A stretch of DNA of 64,000 nt from Flavisolibacter sp. (GCA_028288675.1 JAQBNG010000219.1:1-64000), one strand, 5' to 3'. Shown: positions 32,951-42,427, counted from the stretch's first letter. Notes: generated from the sequence alone by a model not told the origin. Program-made: numbers and translations.

Positions 32951-34372
32951 CTATCGCGTTATCGATTCATACACTTTAATATATTCTGCCGCCGATGCAT
33001 CCCATGAATGGTCTATGTGCATCATATAGCTGCGCATCCAGGTATATAAATCTTTTTTGTTCTGGTACAAATCTATTGCCCGGCCAACACTGTATGTTAT
33101 ATCGCTAACCGTAGCATGATTAAAACGTATGCCATATCCCTGCCACTCCCCAAAATCCCTCACTGTATCTTTTAAGCCGCCGGTGCTGCGTACCATTGGC
33201 ACGGTGCCATAACGCAGGGCATACATCTGGTTTAACCCGCAAGGCTCTACACGACTTGGCATTAATAAAAAATCGGCGCCGGCATACATCAGGTGGCTAA
33301 GAGTTTCGTTGTAACCGATGTGGGTATTGACATAGCCACTGAACTGGTGCTTTACTTCCTCTAACCGGTTTTCAACATCGCTCTCGCCGGAACCCAATAT
33401 TAAAAAATTTGCGGCCCCATGGTGATGGTAAATTGACGAACGAATTGCGTCTGGCAATATATCAGCCGCCTTCTCTCCCACTAACCTTCCAATGAACGTT
33501 ATCAGCGGCTTTTCAACATCAAGACCGAACATGCCGCACAATTCTTTTTTATTTTTACGCTTGCCTTCCTTCACCAAATGGTCGTCATAATTCTTAGCGA
33601 TCATGCTGTCTTTTGATGGATCCCAAACATCAGCGTCAATGCCATTTAAAATGCCAATGCTTTTCCCCTGCTCATATTGTATCAGGTTTTGAACACCATT
33701 CGCTTCATAGCGTAGTTCGTTGAGATAGCTCTTGCTGACCGTAGTTACTTTGGATGAACATTTAATAGCGGAAGCAAGGGGGTTAATTAATTTATCCCAG
33801 TCTAACATGCCCCATTTATAAGTATCATATGCTGGCAATAAGTGCTGCTGGCCCCAGTCGAACTGTCCCTGGTACTGCGCATTATGAATAGTAAATACAG
33901 TGGGAATATTGGCTAAATTTTTAAATGAATAACAATATTGGAACATGAATGGAATTAAGCCGGTATGATGATCATGGCAATGAACAACATCGGGCTGATA
34001 ACTCCACTTACTCATCCAATCACATACGGCTATCTGGAAAGCAATGAAGCGTCGTGTATCATCATCGTAACCATAGATTTTTTCCCTGTCGAGCAGGCCA
34101 TTTATATCAACAAGGTATAATTCAAAACCGAGCTTATTCGTCTTCTCTCTTATAACAGAATAATTAAAATAGTGTGGGCCTGAATTCTGGCTTCCTTCAT
34201 GAACTAACTCCCATTCATTCTGGAATAAAAATTTGGTGCGGTACATCGGCATTACAACTTTAGCCACATGACCTAATTCGTTTTGATACTTTGGCAAAGC
34301 GCCAACTACATCGCCCAAACCACCTGCTTTGGCTACAGGAAAACATTCTGCCGATACGTGTATAATCTCCAT
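32951..34372 (-). CDS. glgA: Glycogen synthase (ADP-glucose, GT5)
   Basis: 473 residues, usual length. The N-terminus HVSAECFPVAKAGGLGDVVG has the Lys15-Ala-Gly-Gly-Leu ADP-glucose motif. VVHCHDHHTGLIPF is the N-lobe acceptor region, and the C-lobe has FIGRLVGEKAADIL and MPSRVEPCGLNQMYALRYGT with the E-x7-E nucleotide-sugar motif. The enzyme extends alpha-1,4-glucan chains with ADP-glucose from GlgC. It is upstream of glgC on the same strand and divergent from the FucP-type transporter gene (117-base gap). Confidence 0.96.
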   Translation of the reverse strand: MEIIHVSAECFPVAKAGGLGDVVGALPKYQNELGHVAKVVMPMYRTKFLFQNEWELVHEGSQNSGPHYFNYSVIREKTNKLGFELYLVDINGLLDREKIYGYDDDTRRFIAFQIAVCDWMSKWSYQPDVVHCHDHHTGLIPFMFQYCYSFKNLANIPTVFTIHNAQYQGQFDWGQQHLLPAYDTYKWGMLDWDKLINPLASAIKCSSKVTTVSKSYLNELRYEANGVQNLIQYEQGKSIGILNGIDADVWDPSKDSMIAKNYDDHLVKEGKRKNKKELCGMFGLDVEKPLITFIGRLVGEKAADILPDAIRSSIYHHHGAANFLILGSGESDVENRLEEVKHQFSGYVNTHIGYNETLSHLMYAGADFLLMPSRVEPCGLNQMYALRYGTVPMVRSTGGLKDTVRDFGEWQGYGIRFNHATVSDITYSVGRAIDLYQNKKDLYTWMRSYMMHIDHSWDASAAEYIKVYESITR

Positions 34373-34489
34373 AACTTATAACATCCTGAGTTGAAGGTAT
34401 AGCAAATTCTTTTTCAACAAATTTGTGACACTAATTTTTCTATGAAGTAAACTTATTACTTTCAGCGTTCAAATAAATTTACCCGCTGT

Positions 34490-35998
34490 ATGAATCAACA
34501 AACAAAATGGTCGCAATTTGGAGTGCTTATTTCAGTGTTTTTTTTCTGGGGATTCGTAGCAGCCAGTAATGATATTCTGATCCCGGTTTTTAAAGAAAAA
34601 CTCAACCTGGAGCAGTGGCAATCACAAATGATTTCATTAGCATTTTATTTTGCGTACACAGTGGGTTCTATAATTTATTATTTGATTGGTAAAGCAAGAG
34701 GTGGTGATATATTAAACCAGTTGGGTTATAAAAATGGCATTGCATTGGGGCTATGCATATCTGCCCTGGGAACTTTATTATTTTATCCTGCTGCTAACTC
34801 TGCATCGTTCGGATTAATGATCACCGGGTTGTTTATAGTAGGATTAGGCTTCTCTCTTCAGCAGACTGCCGCAAACCCATTAGCTATTGTGATGGGACCT
34901 AGAAACACCTCTTCACAACGACTGAGTTTAGCCGGTGGTATCAATAATTTTGGCACAACCATAGGACCGCTTATTGTCAGTATCGCCATATTCGGTTCGG
35001 TAGGAGGCGCGACATCAAGTATTGCCGACATCAGCGCTGTAAAAACTCCGTATCTTATTTTAGGAGCTGCCTTTTTATTAGCTGCAGCGGTATTTAAATT
35101 CTCATCGGTTCCCAATAAGATTCCGTTAGAGGATGACACGGTAAAAGTTGCTACTCCAACTGATGTTTCTGATTCTTTAAAACTTTCAGGGCCCGTAAAA
35201 AAAGGTGCTATAAATTACTCACAGCTTGCACTTGGTATGATAGGCATTTTTGTGTATGTAGGTGTTGAAGTTTCAACTGCATCAAACTTGCCCGAGTTTA
35301 TGAAGCAGCATGTAAAAACCGCCGATGGCTTGCCCTTCCCTACCGAAAATGTTGCGCCTTATGTTTCGCTTTTCTGGGCCAGCTTGATGATTGGCAGGTG
35401 GACATCTTCAGTTGGTGCTTTTGGTGTTGGGAAAAGCGCTCAGTCAATTCTTCGTTTTATCATGCCTTATATTGCATTTGGCGTGTTTTTATTAGTGAAC
35501 AAAATTGCTAATCATGACCTTACCCCTTTCTATATCTATGCTGTAGTTATTATCGCCCTAATTATCGGCGATCTGTTAAGCAAAGGCAACCCTGCCCGCC
35601 AACTCTTAATTTTTTCTTTGCTTGGTATTACTGCCTTAATTGTAGGCATGCTTGCAGACGGAATGATTAGTGTGTACGCCTTCATCAGTGTCGGGCTTTT
35701 TTGCTCAACACTATGGCCCTGCATTTTTACACTTGCTATCGCAGGTTTAGGGAAACATACAAACGAAGGCTCCAGCTTTTTAATTATGATGATTATGGGT
35801 GGTGGTTTCATCAGTTTGCTGCAAGGTGTTGTTGCTGACGAGGGACTGCTTGGCATTCAATACTCTTATATTGTTGGCGTTTTATGCTTTGCCTACCTGG
35901 CTTTTTATGCCATCCGTGCAAAAGCTATTTTGAAAGCACAAGGGATTGACTTTGATAAACAAGATGGCGATTCACTACAATTTGAAAATAAACATTAA
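34490..35998 (+). CDS. FucP/GluP-type MFS sugar:proton symporter
   Basis: 502 residues and about twelve helices. FFFWGFVAASNDILIPVFKE with LEQWQSQMISLAFYFAYTVG is the opening of the fucose/glucose/galactose symporter family, and LGFSLQQTAANPLAIVMGPR with RLSLAGGINNFGTTIGP is its conserved helix 4-5 region. It would import a hexose with protons. The stop overlaps the glucokinase start (TAATG), so glucose is the likely substrate: import followed at once by phosphorylation. The route continues to glucose-6-phosphate for the nearby glycogen genes. Confidence 0.92.
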   Translation: MNQQTKWSQFGVLISVFFFWGFVAASNDILIPVFKEKLNLEQWQSQMISLAFYFAYTVGSIIYYLIGKARGGDILNQLGYKNGIALGLCISALGTLLFYPAANSASFGLMITGLFIVGLGFSLQQTAANPLAIVMGPRNTSSQRLSLAGGINNFGTTIGPLIVSIAIFGSVGGATSSIADISAVKTPYLILGAAFLLAAAVFKFSSVPNKIPLEDDTVKVATPTDVSDSLKLSGPVKKGAINYSQLALGMIGIFVYVGVEVSTASNLPEFMKQHVKTADGLPFPTENVAPYVSLFWASLMIGRWTSSVGAFGVGKSAQSILRFIMPYIAFGVFLLVNKIANHDLTPFYIYAVVIIALIIGDLLSKGNPARQLLIFSLLGITALIVGMLADGMISVYAFISVGLFCSTLWPCIFTLAIAGLGKHTNEGSSFLIMMIMGGGFISLLQGVVADEGLLGIQYSYIVGVLCFAYLAFYAIRAKAILKAQGIDFDKQDGDSLQFENKH

Positions 35999-36972
35999 TG
36001 CTTGACCTCTCAAACGAATTCGCCATTGGTATTGACATTGGCGGCACTAACACAAAATATGGTTTGGTAAACCACCGCGGTGAAATCTTACAAAAAGGCG
36101 AAATAAAAACGGATGCTTACCTCGAGGTGGAAGACTTTGTTGATGCGTTATATGATGTGCTCACTCCCATCATCAAAGAAAATGTGGAAGACGGCAAAGT
36201 AAAAGGTATTGGGGTTGGAGCACCCAACGGAAATTTTTATACCGGTACTATCGAGTATGCGCCTAACCTGCACTGGAAAGGCATCGTGCCTGTTACTAAA
36301 TTGGTAACGGCGAAATTCGGTTTGCCATCCGCATTAACCAATGACGCAAATGCTGCGGCCGTTGGCGAAATGAATTATGGTGCCGCCCGTGGCATGCGTG
36401 ACTTTATCATGATTACCCTTGGCACCGGCGTTGGAAGCGGCATCGTGGCTAACGGACAATTAATTCTTGGCCATGATGGCTTTGCGGGAGAGTTGGGACA
36501 TACGGTTATTCGGCCGGGTGGAAGAAAGCACTGGTCAACCAAACTGGATGGTTCTCTGGAAGCTTATTGTTCTGCAACGGGTATTGTAATGACGGCAAAG
36601 GAACTGATGGAAAACAATCCTGGTGTTGATTGCATGATGCGGAAGATTGATGACAAAGAACTAGACTCAAAGTGCATTTTTGAATGTGCTGAAAAAGGTG
36701 ATGCGCTGGCTTTGGAAACTTATCGTTTTACAGGACAAATATTGGGCGAAGCATTAGCCAACTTTATCATGTTTTCATCGCCGCAGGCCATTGTACTTTT
36801 TGGCGGGGTTATTAAAGCCGGCGATTTTATTATGAACCCAACAAGGGAACATATGGAACTAAACCTCCTGCCTATTTTTCAAAATAAGGTGAAGCTTGTT
36901 TTCAGTGAATTGAAGGAAGCCGATGCAGCTATATTAGGCGCCAGTGCCTTAGTATGGGATCTAAGGGAATGA
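35998..36972 (+). CDS. ROK family glucokinase
   Basis: 324 residues. GIDIGGTNTKYG (11-22) is the ATP phosphate-1 motif, LTNDANAAAVGEMNYGAARG holds the catalytic Asp, TLGTGVGSGIV is phosphate-2, and GELGHTVIRPGG carries the sugar-binding Glu and His. The CxCGxxGC zinc motif normally found just after GH is replaced by KHWSTKLDGS, so structural zinc is probably absent. The enzyme phosphorylates glucose (or a related hexose) in the cytosol. It is translationally coupled to the FucP-type importer by a TAATG overlap. ROK repressors are excluded because there is no DNA-binding domain. Confidence 0.92.
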   Translation: MLDLSNEFAIGIDIGGTNTKYGLVNHRGEILQKGEIKTDAYLEVEDFVDALYDVLTPIIKENVEDGKVKGIGVGAPNGNFYTGTIEYAPNLHWKGIVPVTKLVTAKFGLPSALTNDANAAAVGEMNYGAARGMRDFIMITLGTGVGSGIVANGQLILGHDGFAGELGHTVIRPGGRKHWSTKLDGSLEAYCSATGIVMTAKELMENNPGVDCMMRKIDDKELDSKCIFECAEKGDALALETYRFTGQILGEALANFIMFSSPQAIVLFGGVIKAGDFIMNPTREHMELNLLPIFQNKVKLVFSELKEADAAILGASALVWDLRE

Positions 36973-36980
36973 ATGACGAG

Positions 36981-37014
36981 TAGCTAATTGCTAGTGTGCT
37001 GATTAGCTGATTAA
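36981..37014. repeat. GCTAATTGCTAG/CTGATTAGCTGATT tract
   Basis: A short A+T-rich tract of imperfect TAGCTAATTGCTAG and GATTAGCTGATT units in the convergent gap between the glucokinase and NAGPA genes. It resembles the other GTTGATTAG-type spacers and may aid termination. Confidence 0.45.
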
Positions 37015-37031
37015 AAAGGATGCAAATAAAA

Positions 37032-38015
37032 TTATTTTTTGGCTTTAATGATGAATACGGCAGGTACAGCTCTTTGTCCTTCTTTATCAGAAGGCTTGAT
37101 GGTTTCTTTACCATTTATTAAAAGGCAGGAGCTGCCGCCTCCATCAAGGTTCAGGGCTTCCACACAACCTAGGTCTTTTAAAATTTGCGCTTCCTGTGTA
37201 AGTGTTGCACCACCTGCAAGTTTGTTTCTCCCTTCTACTACAAGTATGATTAGTTTGTTATCTTTTGTATAACCCATTGCCGTACGGGGATGCTTGTCAT
37301 TAATGGCTTTGCCGGTGAATTTGTACTCCTCATTATTTGTGATTCTTATATTTCCATCGTAGAGAAGAACAGGCCCACCACCAATGGCAGTTTGCACTTT
37401 CCATTTGTCTTTAATACCATACCGTTTTTCTGTTTTGGGATAATGATGTAACCAAGGAGCAAAAGTAAATTTCGACATTCCATCATATTCATCCCGCCTA
37501 TAGACAGGATTCCATTCGTGTGCTACAGGCGTTTTCATAAATGAGTCATTATAAATCCAAGTCACATCCGCTTCACGTTTTTTTGAAATACCGATTGCAC
37601 TCCCTAAGTGCTTTATATAAGGTAATGAATCGCTCTTTAATTTATGGACATGCACATCATAGCTTACACTCTTACCATCTTTGATTACCGTATTCAAATT
37701 CCTACCAGTTTCAAACGAGAAAAAAGTGCCATTTACTACAACTAATGGTGAAGCATTCTTTTCAAAAAATTTTGTTGGAGTAAGTCTTCTGTTCAATGTG
37801 GTATCGGTTGTAAAATCTAAACGCTTATCCTTCAAATCTGCAATTATATAAAAGGCACGGAATGGGGCTGTATCAATGGGCGTCGCTGTATAATAAACAT
37901 GTATCGATTTAGGCAAAGGCTGGTATAATGAGTCAACATTTTGCCAACTAATAGCGTTTTGCGAAATGGAAGTAAACGGTAAGAGAAAGAGTAAATAAAG
38001 AAGTGTTTTTTTCAT
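37032..38015 (-). CDS. Exported phosphodiester glycosidase (NAGPA domain) protein
   Basis: 327 residues from the ATG at 38015, which begins a signal peptide (MKKTLLYLLFLLPFTSISQ); a longer frame to 38120 has no signal. The NAGPA domain is recognised by PLVVVNGTFFSFETGRNLNT, KVQTAIGGGPVLLYDGN, HPRTAMGYTKDNKLIILVVEGR and CVEALNLDGGGSSCLLINGK, which hold conserved Asn, Arg, Asp and Gly residues. The family hydrolyses GlcNAc-1-phosphodiesters in animals. Bacterial members act on envelope or capsule phospho-sugars. The start overlaps the stop of the T9SS lectin gene (ATGA), so the two are co-translated. Confidence 0.88.
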   Translation of the reverse strand: MKKTLLYLLFLLPFTSISQNAISWQNVDSLYQPLPKSIHVYYTATPIDTAPFRAFYIIADLKDKRLDFTTDTTLNRRLTPTKFFEKNASPLVVVNGTFFSFETGRNLNTVIKDGKSVSYDVHVHKLKSDSLPYIKHLGSAIGISKKREADVTWIYNDSFMKTPVAHEWNPVYRRDEYDGMSKFTFAPWLHHYPKTEKRYGIKDKWKVQTAIGGGPVLLYDGNIRITNNEEYKFTGKAINDKHPRTAMGYTKDNKLIILVVEGRNKLAGGATLTQEAQILKDLGCVEALNLDGGGSSCLLINGKETIKPSDKEGQRAVPAVFIIKAKK

Positions 38016-39916
38016 CGTATCAATGTAATGGTTCCTTTCAAAACCATGGGTTGTGACAAAAGATTTATCGCGTTGATAAACCATACATAAGTTCCGGCGG
38101 GAGCATCCTTCGCACCCCACCCCTTACCTGTATCTTTCGTTTGAAACATTAGCTGTCCCCACCGGTTAAACACGGCAAATTGCTTTAGCTCTTTTATACC
38201 TACATAAACCGGGAGCAGCACCTCATTTCTTCCATCTCCGTTAGGTGTAAAAGCAGAAGGTACATAAATAGCTGGCCCGGTAAATACTTTAATCGAAAGT
38301 GTATCATTGGCTATGCAGCCTTCAGGTGTAGTAACCGTCAGAACATAAGACTGATCGCTATTCAATGTGGCATCAGGGTTTGAGACCATTGGGTTAGATA
38401 AATAAAGTGGTGGCGACCATAAAAAATTTCCATTCCCTGTACCCGTTAAACGAAATGGATAGCCACTCATTACAGTTGTATCGTTACCCGAAGAAGCGGA
38501 AGCCGCATTTATTTTTACAGCCTGAAAAGCAGTATCAGAATTACAACCATTGCTTGCCATTGCTGATAAAGCAATTCTATAATTTCCCTTCTTTGAATAT
38601 GAGTATCGTGCATTTTGAGTGAAAGCTTTTTGTCCATCGCCGAAGTTCCAGTTCCACCCTGTTATCGTTGTTGCCGCATCAAGTTGCAAGCCTGTAAATT
38701 GTATGTCGGTATTTACACAACCATCAACAACCTGTGCCTGAATTTGCGGGGCAGGCTTTATAATAAAATCGGCAACGGCTGAAGCGGGGATGCCACAATT
38801 ATACAATGATGCAGCCGCCAATTCAAGGGCATGACTTCCTACGGTCAAATTGCTAAGAGAAGGAAGCGAATTAGTTGCGGCACCACCATCCAGCTTCCAT
38901 TGAAAGGAAACTCCTACCGTGGCTGTATCAAACCGTAATCGTGGCAACTTAAGAAAACAAGTATCGTACACAGCTAAAGAAGCAATAGGAGGCGAAGCAA
39001 TGACCAGTGTTTTTTCCGTTTCGTTTTCGCAGCCATCAAGACCCTTGATCTTTAACTTCACCTGGTAGGTGCCGGCAGTATTATAAATATGTGGCGGCGG
39101 ATTTTGTAAAATGCTGGTGACACCATCACCAAAGCTCCAGTTATAATTGACAACGGGTGCAAACGAAACAGAGGAGCTGCTGAAGTTTACTGCACTGTCT
39201 TTACAAGCTGTGTTGTTCCCTGCGTTTGTATTTATAACTGGATCAAGCGCTGTACAAAACTGTTGCAGGTTTACAGATCCGCCGGTGGCGCCGGTAAAAC
39301 CCCAATAAACATTTGGGTCTCCGTTAAAAATACCTGCTACTAAATCGGTTTGCTTTTCCAGTCGCAGCACACCATCAAAATAGGTGCGCAGCCAATGTGT
39401 AGATGCATCCCACGTGATGCGTAACTGGTGCCAGTTGCAATCTTCCACATTATCGCTTGTTGCAGAAATTTGAATTGGCCCGGCAAGGTCGCCGCTATGA
39501 TTGATGTTTCCGTTTGCCTGAATACTGATATGATCGTAGGTGGGATCGTTGAGGTTTGTATTTTGCCAGGTATCTAAAGCAATACCAATAGAAGGACTGA
39601 CACCGCCAAAGCCCATCCCTTCTCCTGTAGAACCAATACTTGTGCTGATGGGTTGCAAAATAAATACGATTCCGTCGGCGCCGTTGGCATCACTGCAACC
39701 AAGGTTTACGTTGAACCAATAATCGAAAGAAGTTGAGAGATTTATTTTGTTACTGTTCCAAACGCTTCCGCTTTGTGTTTGAGTTGCAGGTGTTAGCGTA
39801 TAACAATTGCAGGAGTTTTTTTGCGCCGAACCGTTAAGGATGTATTGCGAAAAAACCGGCTCATAAACCAGGAGAGACAGCAAAAAAACAAGGGACCGTT
39901 TACAGAAGGAATTCAC
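38012..39916 (-). CDS. T9SS type B secreted protein with L-type lectin and PKD domains
   Basis: 634 residues. Signal peptide ~1-23 (VYEPVFSQ). A legume-like (L-type) lectin domain (~25-230: SFDYWFNVNLGCSDANGADG, WHQLRITWDASTHWLRTYFDG) is followed by PKD repeats (YNWSFGDGVTSILQ; WNWNFGDGQKAFTQ). The last ~75 residues (YVPSAFTPNGDGRNEVLLP, FAVFNRWGQLMFQT, GWGAKDAPAGTYVW) form a gliding-motility-type C-terminal domain. This tail directs export through the type IX system and surface attachment. The lectin suggests glycan binding. It is upstream of, and translationally coupled to, the NAGPA-domain gene, so both may act on surface polysaccharide. Confidence 0.93.
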   Translation of the reverse strand: MNSFCKRSLVFLLSLLVYEPVFSQYILNGSAQKNSCNCYTLTPATQTQSGSVWNSNKINLSTSFDYWFNVNLGCSDANGADGIVFILQPISTSIGSTGEGMGFGGVSPSIGIALDTWQNTNLNDPTYDHISIQANGNINHSGDLAGPIQISATSDNVEDCNWHQLRITWDASTHWLRTYFDGVLRLEKQTDLVAGIFNGDPNVYWGFTGATGGSVNLQQFCTALDPVINTNAGNNTACKDSAVNFSSSSVSFAPVVNYNWSFGDGVTSILQNPPPHIYNTAGTYQVKLKIKGLDGCENETEKTLVIASPPIASLAVYDTCFLKLPRLRFDTATVGVSFQWKLDGGAATNSLPSLSNLTVGSHALELAAASLYNCGIPASAVADFIIKPAPQIQAQVVDGCVNTDIQFTGLQLDAATTITGWNWNFGDGQKAFTQNARYSYSKKGNYRIALSAMASNGCNSDTAFQAVKINAASASSGNDTTVMSGYPFRLTGTGNGNFLWSPPLYLSNPMVSNPDATLNSDQSYVLTVTTPEGCIANDTLSIKVFTGPAIYVPSAFTPNGDGRNEVLLPVYVGIKELKQFAVFNRWGQLMFQTKDTGKGWGAKDAPAGTYVWFINAINLLSQPMVLKGTITLIR

Positions 39917-39946
39917 TCCTTAAAAATAGGAAACTAAGCCTTTAGA

Positions 39947-40080
39947 AATGTAAAATATAAAATGCAAAACCGCAGAATATAAAAGTAAGAGGCACCTTAT
40001 TGGTCTAAGAAGTAAGTCTCATAAAGACTTTTGCTAAAAACAGCTTTAGATTTTACATTTTATATTCTGCATTTTACATT
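39947..40080. repeat. AATGTAAAATATAAAATGC-type repeat pair
   Basis: Left copy 39947-39984 and right copy 40051-40080 (inverted) share the units AATGTAAAAT and GCAGAATATAAAA in rearranged order. They occupy the 181-base spacer upstream of the T9SS gene and downstream of lipA. No gene is visible there. Confidence 0.55.
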
Positions 40081-40097
40081 CCACTGTTTTACATCCA

Positions 40098-41012
40098 CTA
40101 TCGTCCGCCTTCCCACTCTTTTCTTCCAAGGCCGGCAACTACATGCCGCTCACTGTGGTAAGAGGAACGAACAAGCGGCCCGCTTTCTACATAATCTAAT
40201 CCAAGGCTGTACCCGATTTCACGGTATTCAGCAAATTCATCGGGGTGCGCAAAACGCTGTACAGGTAAATGTTTTTTTGTAGGTTGAAGATATTGTCCAA
40301 GCGTTACTACATCGCATCCTGCATTAGCTAGATCCTGCAGGGTTTGAATCACTTCTTCTTTCGTCTCACCCAAGCCAAGCATGATTCCGCTTTTTGTGCG
40401 CATGCCACCTTGTTTAAGTGTGCTTATAACTTCCATGCTTCGCCAGTATTTTGCCTGGATGCGCACTTGCCTTGTAAGTCGTTCAGCCGTTTCTATATTA
40501 TGAGAAACAACATCGGGAGCTGCCTCTATAATTCTTTGGATCTGGTCTTTCTGGCCCTTAAAATCCGGGATCAACGTTTCTAACGTTGTATTAGGATTTA
40601 GTGCTTTTACTGATTTAATTGTATTGTACCAAACAATAGAACCGCCATCTTTTAATTCATCCCGGTCAACCGAAGTGATCACCGCATGTTTTACTTTCAT
40701 CAGGAAGATGGCCTCGGCAACACGCTGCGGTTCATCCCAGTCAACTGCATCCGGCCTTCCTGTTGCCACTGCACAAAAACCGCAACTGCGGGTACAAACA
40801 TTACCTAAGATCATAAAGGTGGCTGTTCCGGCTCCCCAGCATTCGCCCATGTTAGGACAGTTACCGCTCTCGCAAATAGTATGCAGCTTATGAGTATCAA
40901 CCAGGCTGCGCACATTTTTATAACTCTCGCCAATTGGCAATTTCACACGAAGCCAATCGGGCTTGCTTCTTCTTGCCGGTTCAATCGCTGATACTATTGG
41001 AAGTTCGATCAT
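40098..41012 (-). CDS. lipA: Lipoyl synthase
   Basis: A 304-residue radical SAM enzyme. The auxiliary 4Fe-4S cluster Cys are 47, 52 and 58 ([12 protein letters not shown]). The SAM cluster Cys are 73, 77 and 80 (CTRSCGFC). The end contains RSSYHSE with the Ser that ligates the auxiliary cluster. It inserts two sulfur atoms into octanoyl groups on lipoyl domains of pyruvate and 2-oxoglutarate dehydrogenases. Cytosolic, usual length. lipB is not adjacent. A 91-base spacer with a GTGAATGGT/ACCATTCAC inverted repeat separates it from the next gene upstream. Confidence 0.97.
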   Translation of the reverse strand: MIELPIVSAIEPARRSKPDWLRVKLPIGESYKNVRSLVDTHKLHTICESGNCPNMGECWGAGTATFMILGNVCTRSCGFCAVATGRPDAVDWDEPQRVAEAIFLMKVKHAVITSVDRDELKDGGSIVWYNTIKSVKALNPNTTLETLIPDFKGQKDQIQRIIEAAPDVVSHNIETAERLTRQVRIQAKYWRSMEVISTLKQGGMRTKSGIMLGLGETKEEVIQTLQDLANAGCDVVTLGQYLQPTKKHLPVQRFAHPDEFAEYREIGYSLGLDYVESGPLVRSSYHSERHVVAGLGRKEWEGGR

Positions 41013-41027
41013 GTAAGTAAGTAAATA

Positions 41028-41087
41028 GTGAATGGTTATGATGAATGCTGAGTAGCGAACTATTAACTGTTCCTATTCACCATTCAC
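41028..41087. repeat. GTGAATGGT inverted repeat in spacer
   Basis: GTGAATGGT (41028-41036) and ACCATTCAC (41079-41087) are perfect 9-base inverted arms in the gap between the 276-residue outer-membrane-protein gene and lipA. The flanking units GAATAG/ATTCAC resemble further spacer repeats common in Bacteroidota. Confidence 0.5.
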
Positions 41088-41103
41088 AAGCTTGCAAATT
41101 TAG

Positions 41104-41895
41104 TTATTTGCGCTTACCAAAAACGAAGGCAACGTGCCCCTGAAAAAACATGCTGGAAGGTGCACTGTAAACAAGCTGCGGAATTTTAGAAGCGTAATAA
41201 TCGAGGCTGATTCCTATTTCAAGGGCCTGGATAGATTCATTATAGCGTCCAAAGTCGAAGCGCAAAGCCGCTTTTACATAAGCGCCGGGCTTCACTTTTA
41301 ATTCATTCCATCCTTTGGTAAAGCCCGATCCACCTGTGATTTCAGAAGGTGATAAAAATTGTAAACTATCTTTTGAGTCATATTTTACATCGGCTCCACT
41401 TCTTTCTTTTACATAATAAGGTTTTAATAAACCTAGTGATAAGCCACCCTGAACAATGCCTAATACTGCTACACCATTTTTATTTCCTTTTTGGCCAAAA
41501 ACATACTGCTGTCCAAAGCCCAGCTTTGCCTGGTAAAAATTGTTGATCTTGCCAAAAACAAAAGAATTAGAAAAGAAAGCCTGGCCGGATGATTTTTCTT
41601 CTTTACGATGTTTGATTTCAGTAATCTCTAATACATAAAGGTTTGTCCAACGGGCAGAGCGGCTACGGCCTAGTTCCAGAAAAGCTCCGTAGCCATTGGT
41701 GCGCAACTGTACGCCGCCGGCAGTATGTTTTGCAAAAGAAAGTACGCCTTCTTCATTTTGTTTCAGTAAAGCATTGCGGCGCTTCTGTTCATCTGATCTG
41801 CGTTCTTTTTTTGTTAGTTTTTTTCCAGTCGAATCCTGGGCAAAGGAGTAAAAACTTATGAGGGCTGCAATTGTAATAAGAATAATTTTTTTCAC
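41104..41895 (-). CDS. Outer-membrane beta-barrel-like protein, unknown function
   Basis: 263 residues from a GTG at 41895, chosen because it begins a proper signal peptide (KKIILITIAALISFYSFAQ); a longer frame to 41934 adds residues before the signal and runs toward the divergent osmC gene. After a short basic, Lys/Arg-rich stretch (KKLTKKERRSDEQKRR), the body is rich in alternating strands (FLELGRSRSARWTNLYVLEI, NFYQAKLGFGQQYVFGQKG) and ends with FQGHVAFVFGKRK. This suggests a small outer-membrane barrel. I do not recognise a named family and no ligand can be inferred. Confidence 0.7.
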   Translation of the reverse strand: MKKIILITIAALISFYSFAQDSTGKKLTKKERRSDEQKRRNALLKQNEEGVLSFAKHTAGGVQLRTNGYGAFLELGRSRSARWTNLYVLEITEIKHRKEEKSSGQAFFSNSFVFGKINNFYQAKLGFGQQYVFGQKGNKNGVAVLGIVQGGLSLGLLKPYYVKERSGADVKYDSKDSLQFLSPSEITGGSGFTKGWNELKVKPGAYVKAALRFDFGRYNESIQALEIGISLDYYASKIPQLVYSAPSSMFFQGHVAFVFGKRK

Positions 41896-41940
41896 TGCGA
41901 TAGATATATGGGGTTGAAACGTAAATTTAGGCAAAAAAGT

Positions 41941-42354
41941 ATGACGTCAACTGTTGAATACGAAGGTGATTTACGAACAACCTGCACACATCTTCAGTCC
42001 GCTAATTCTTTTGAAACCGATGCTCCTTTGGATAACAATGGAAAAGGCGAAAGGTTTTCGCCAACGGACCTGATGGCTACTTCCCTTGCCACCTGCATGA
42101 TTACAGTGATGGGGATTAAAGCCCGTTCAATGGGTTTCGATTTGAATGGGGTAAAAATAGAAGTGGAGAAATTGATGAAGGCAGAACCACGCAGGGTTGG
42201 CGGGATTAACTTATTCTTTCACTTTCCCGAACCCATGAAAAGCCTCGATGAAAAATCGAAACAGATATTGAAGCATGTTGGCAATACCTGTCCTGTGCAA
42301 CACAGCCTTCACCCGGATATAGAAGTGAGGGTGGATTGGGGAGAATGGGGATAA
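41941..42354 (+). CDS. OsmC family protein
   Basis: 137 residues from the ATG at 41941 (MTSTVEYEGDLRTTCTHLQS), which matches the usual family start; an upstream ATG at 41908 is less likely. SPTDLMATSLATCMITVMGI carries the first redox Cys, and GNTCPVQHSLHPDIEVRVDW carries the second. These two Cys reduce organic hydroperoxides in OsmC/Ohr proteins. The GKGERFSPTDL form resembles YhfA-like OsmC proteins whose substrate is less certain. Cytosolic. Followed by a repeat tract and recF. Confidence 0.88.
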   Translation: MTSTVEYEGDLRTTCTHLQSANSFETDAPLDNNGKGERFSPTDLMATSLATCMITVMGIKARSMGFDLNGVKIEVEKLMKAEPRRVGGINLFFHFPEPMKSLDEKSKQILKHVGNTCPVQHSLHPDIEVRVDWGEWG

Positions 42355-42427
42355 AGGAGACATAATTCAGGGGCAGCAGATATTGGCAATAAGCAATTTG
42401 CAATCCTGGATCAATCAAACACGCCTC

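Noticed and set aside
32714-33007. 97-codon plus-strand frame between glgC and glgA
   Set aside because: Runs through repeat sequence and into the antisense of glgA; no homology recognised.
40344-40583. 79-codon plus-strand frame in lipA
   Set aside because: Antisense shadow of the radical SAM domain.
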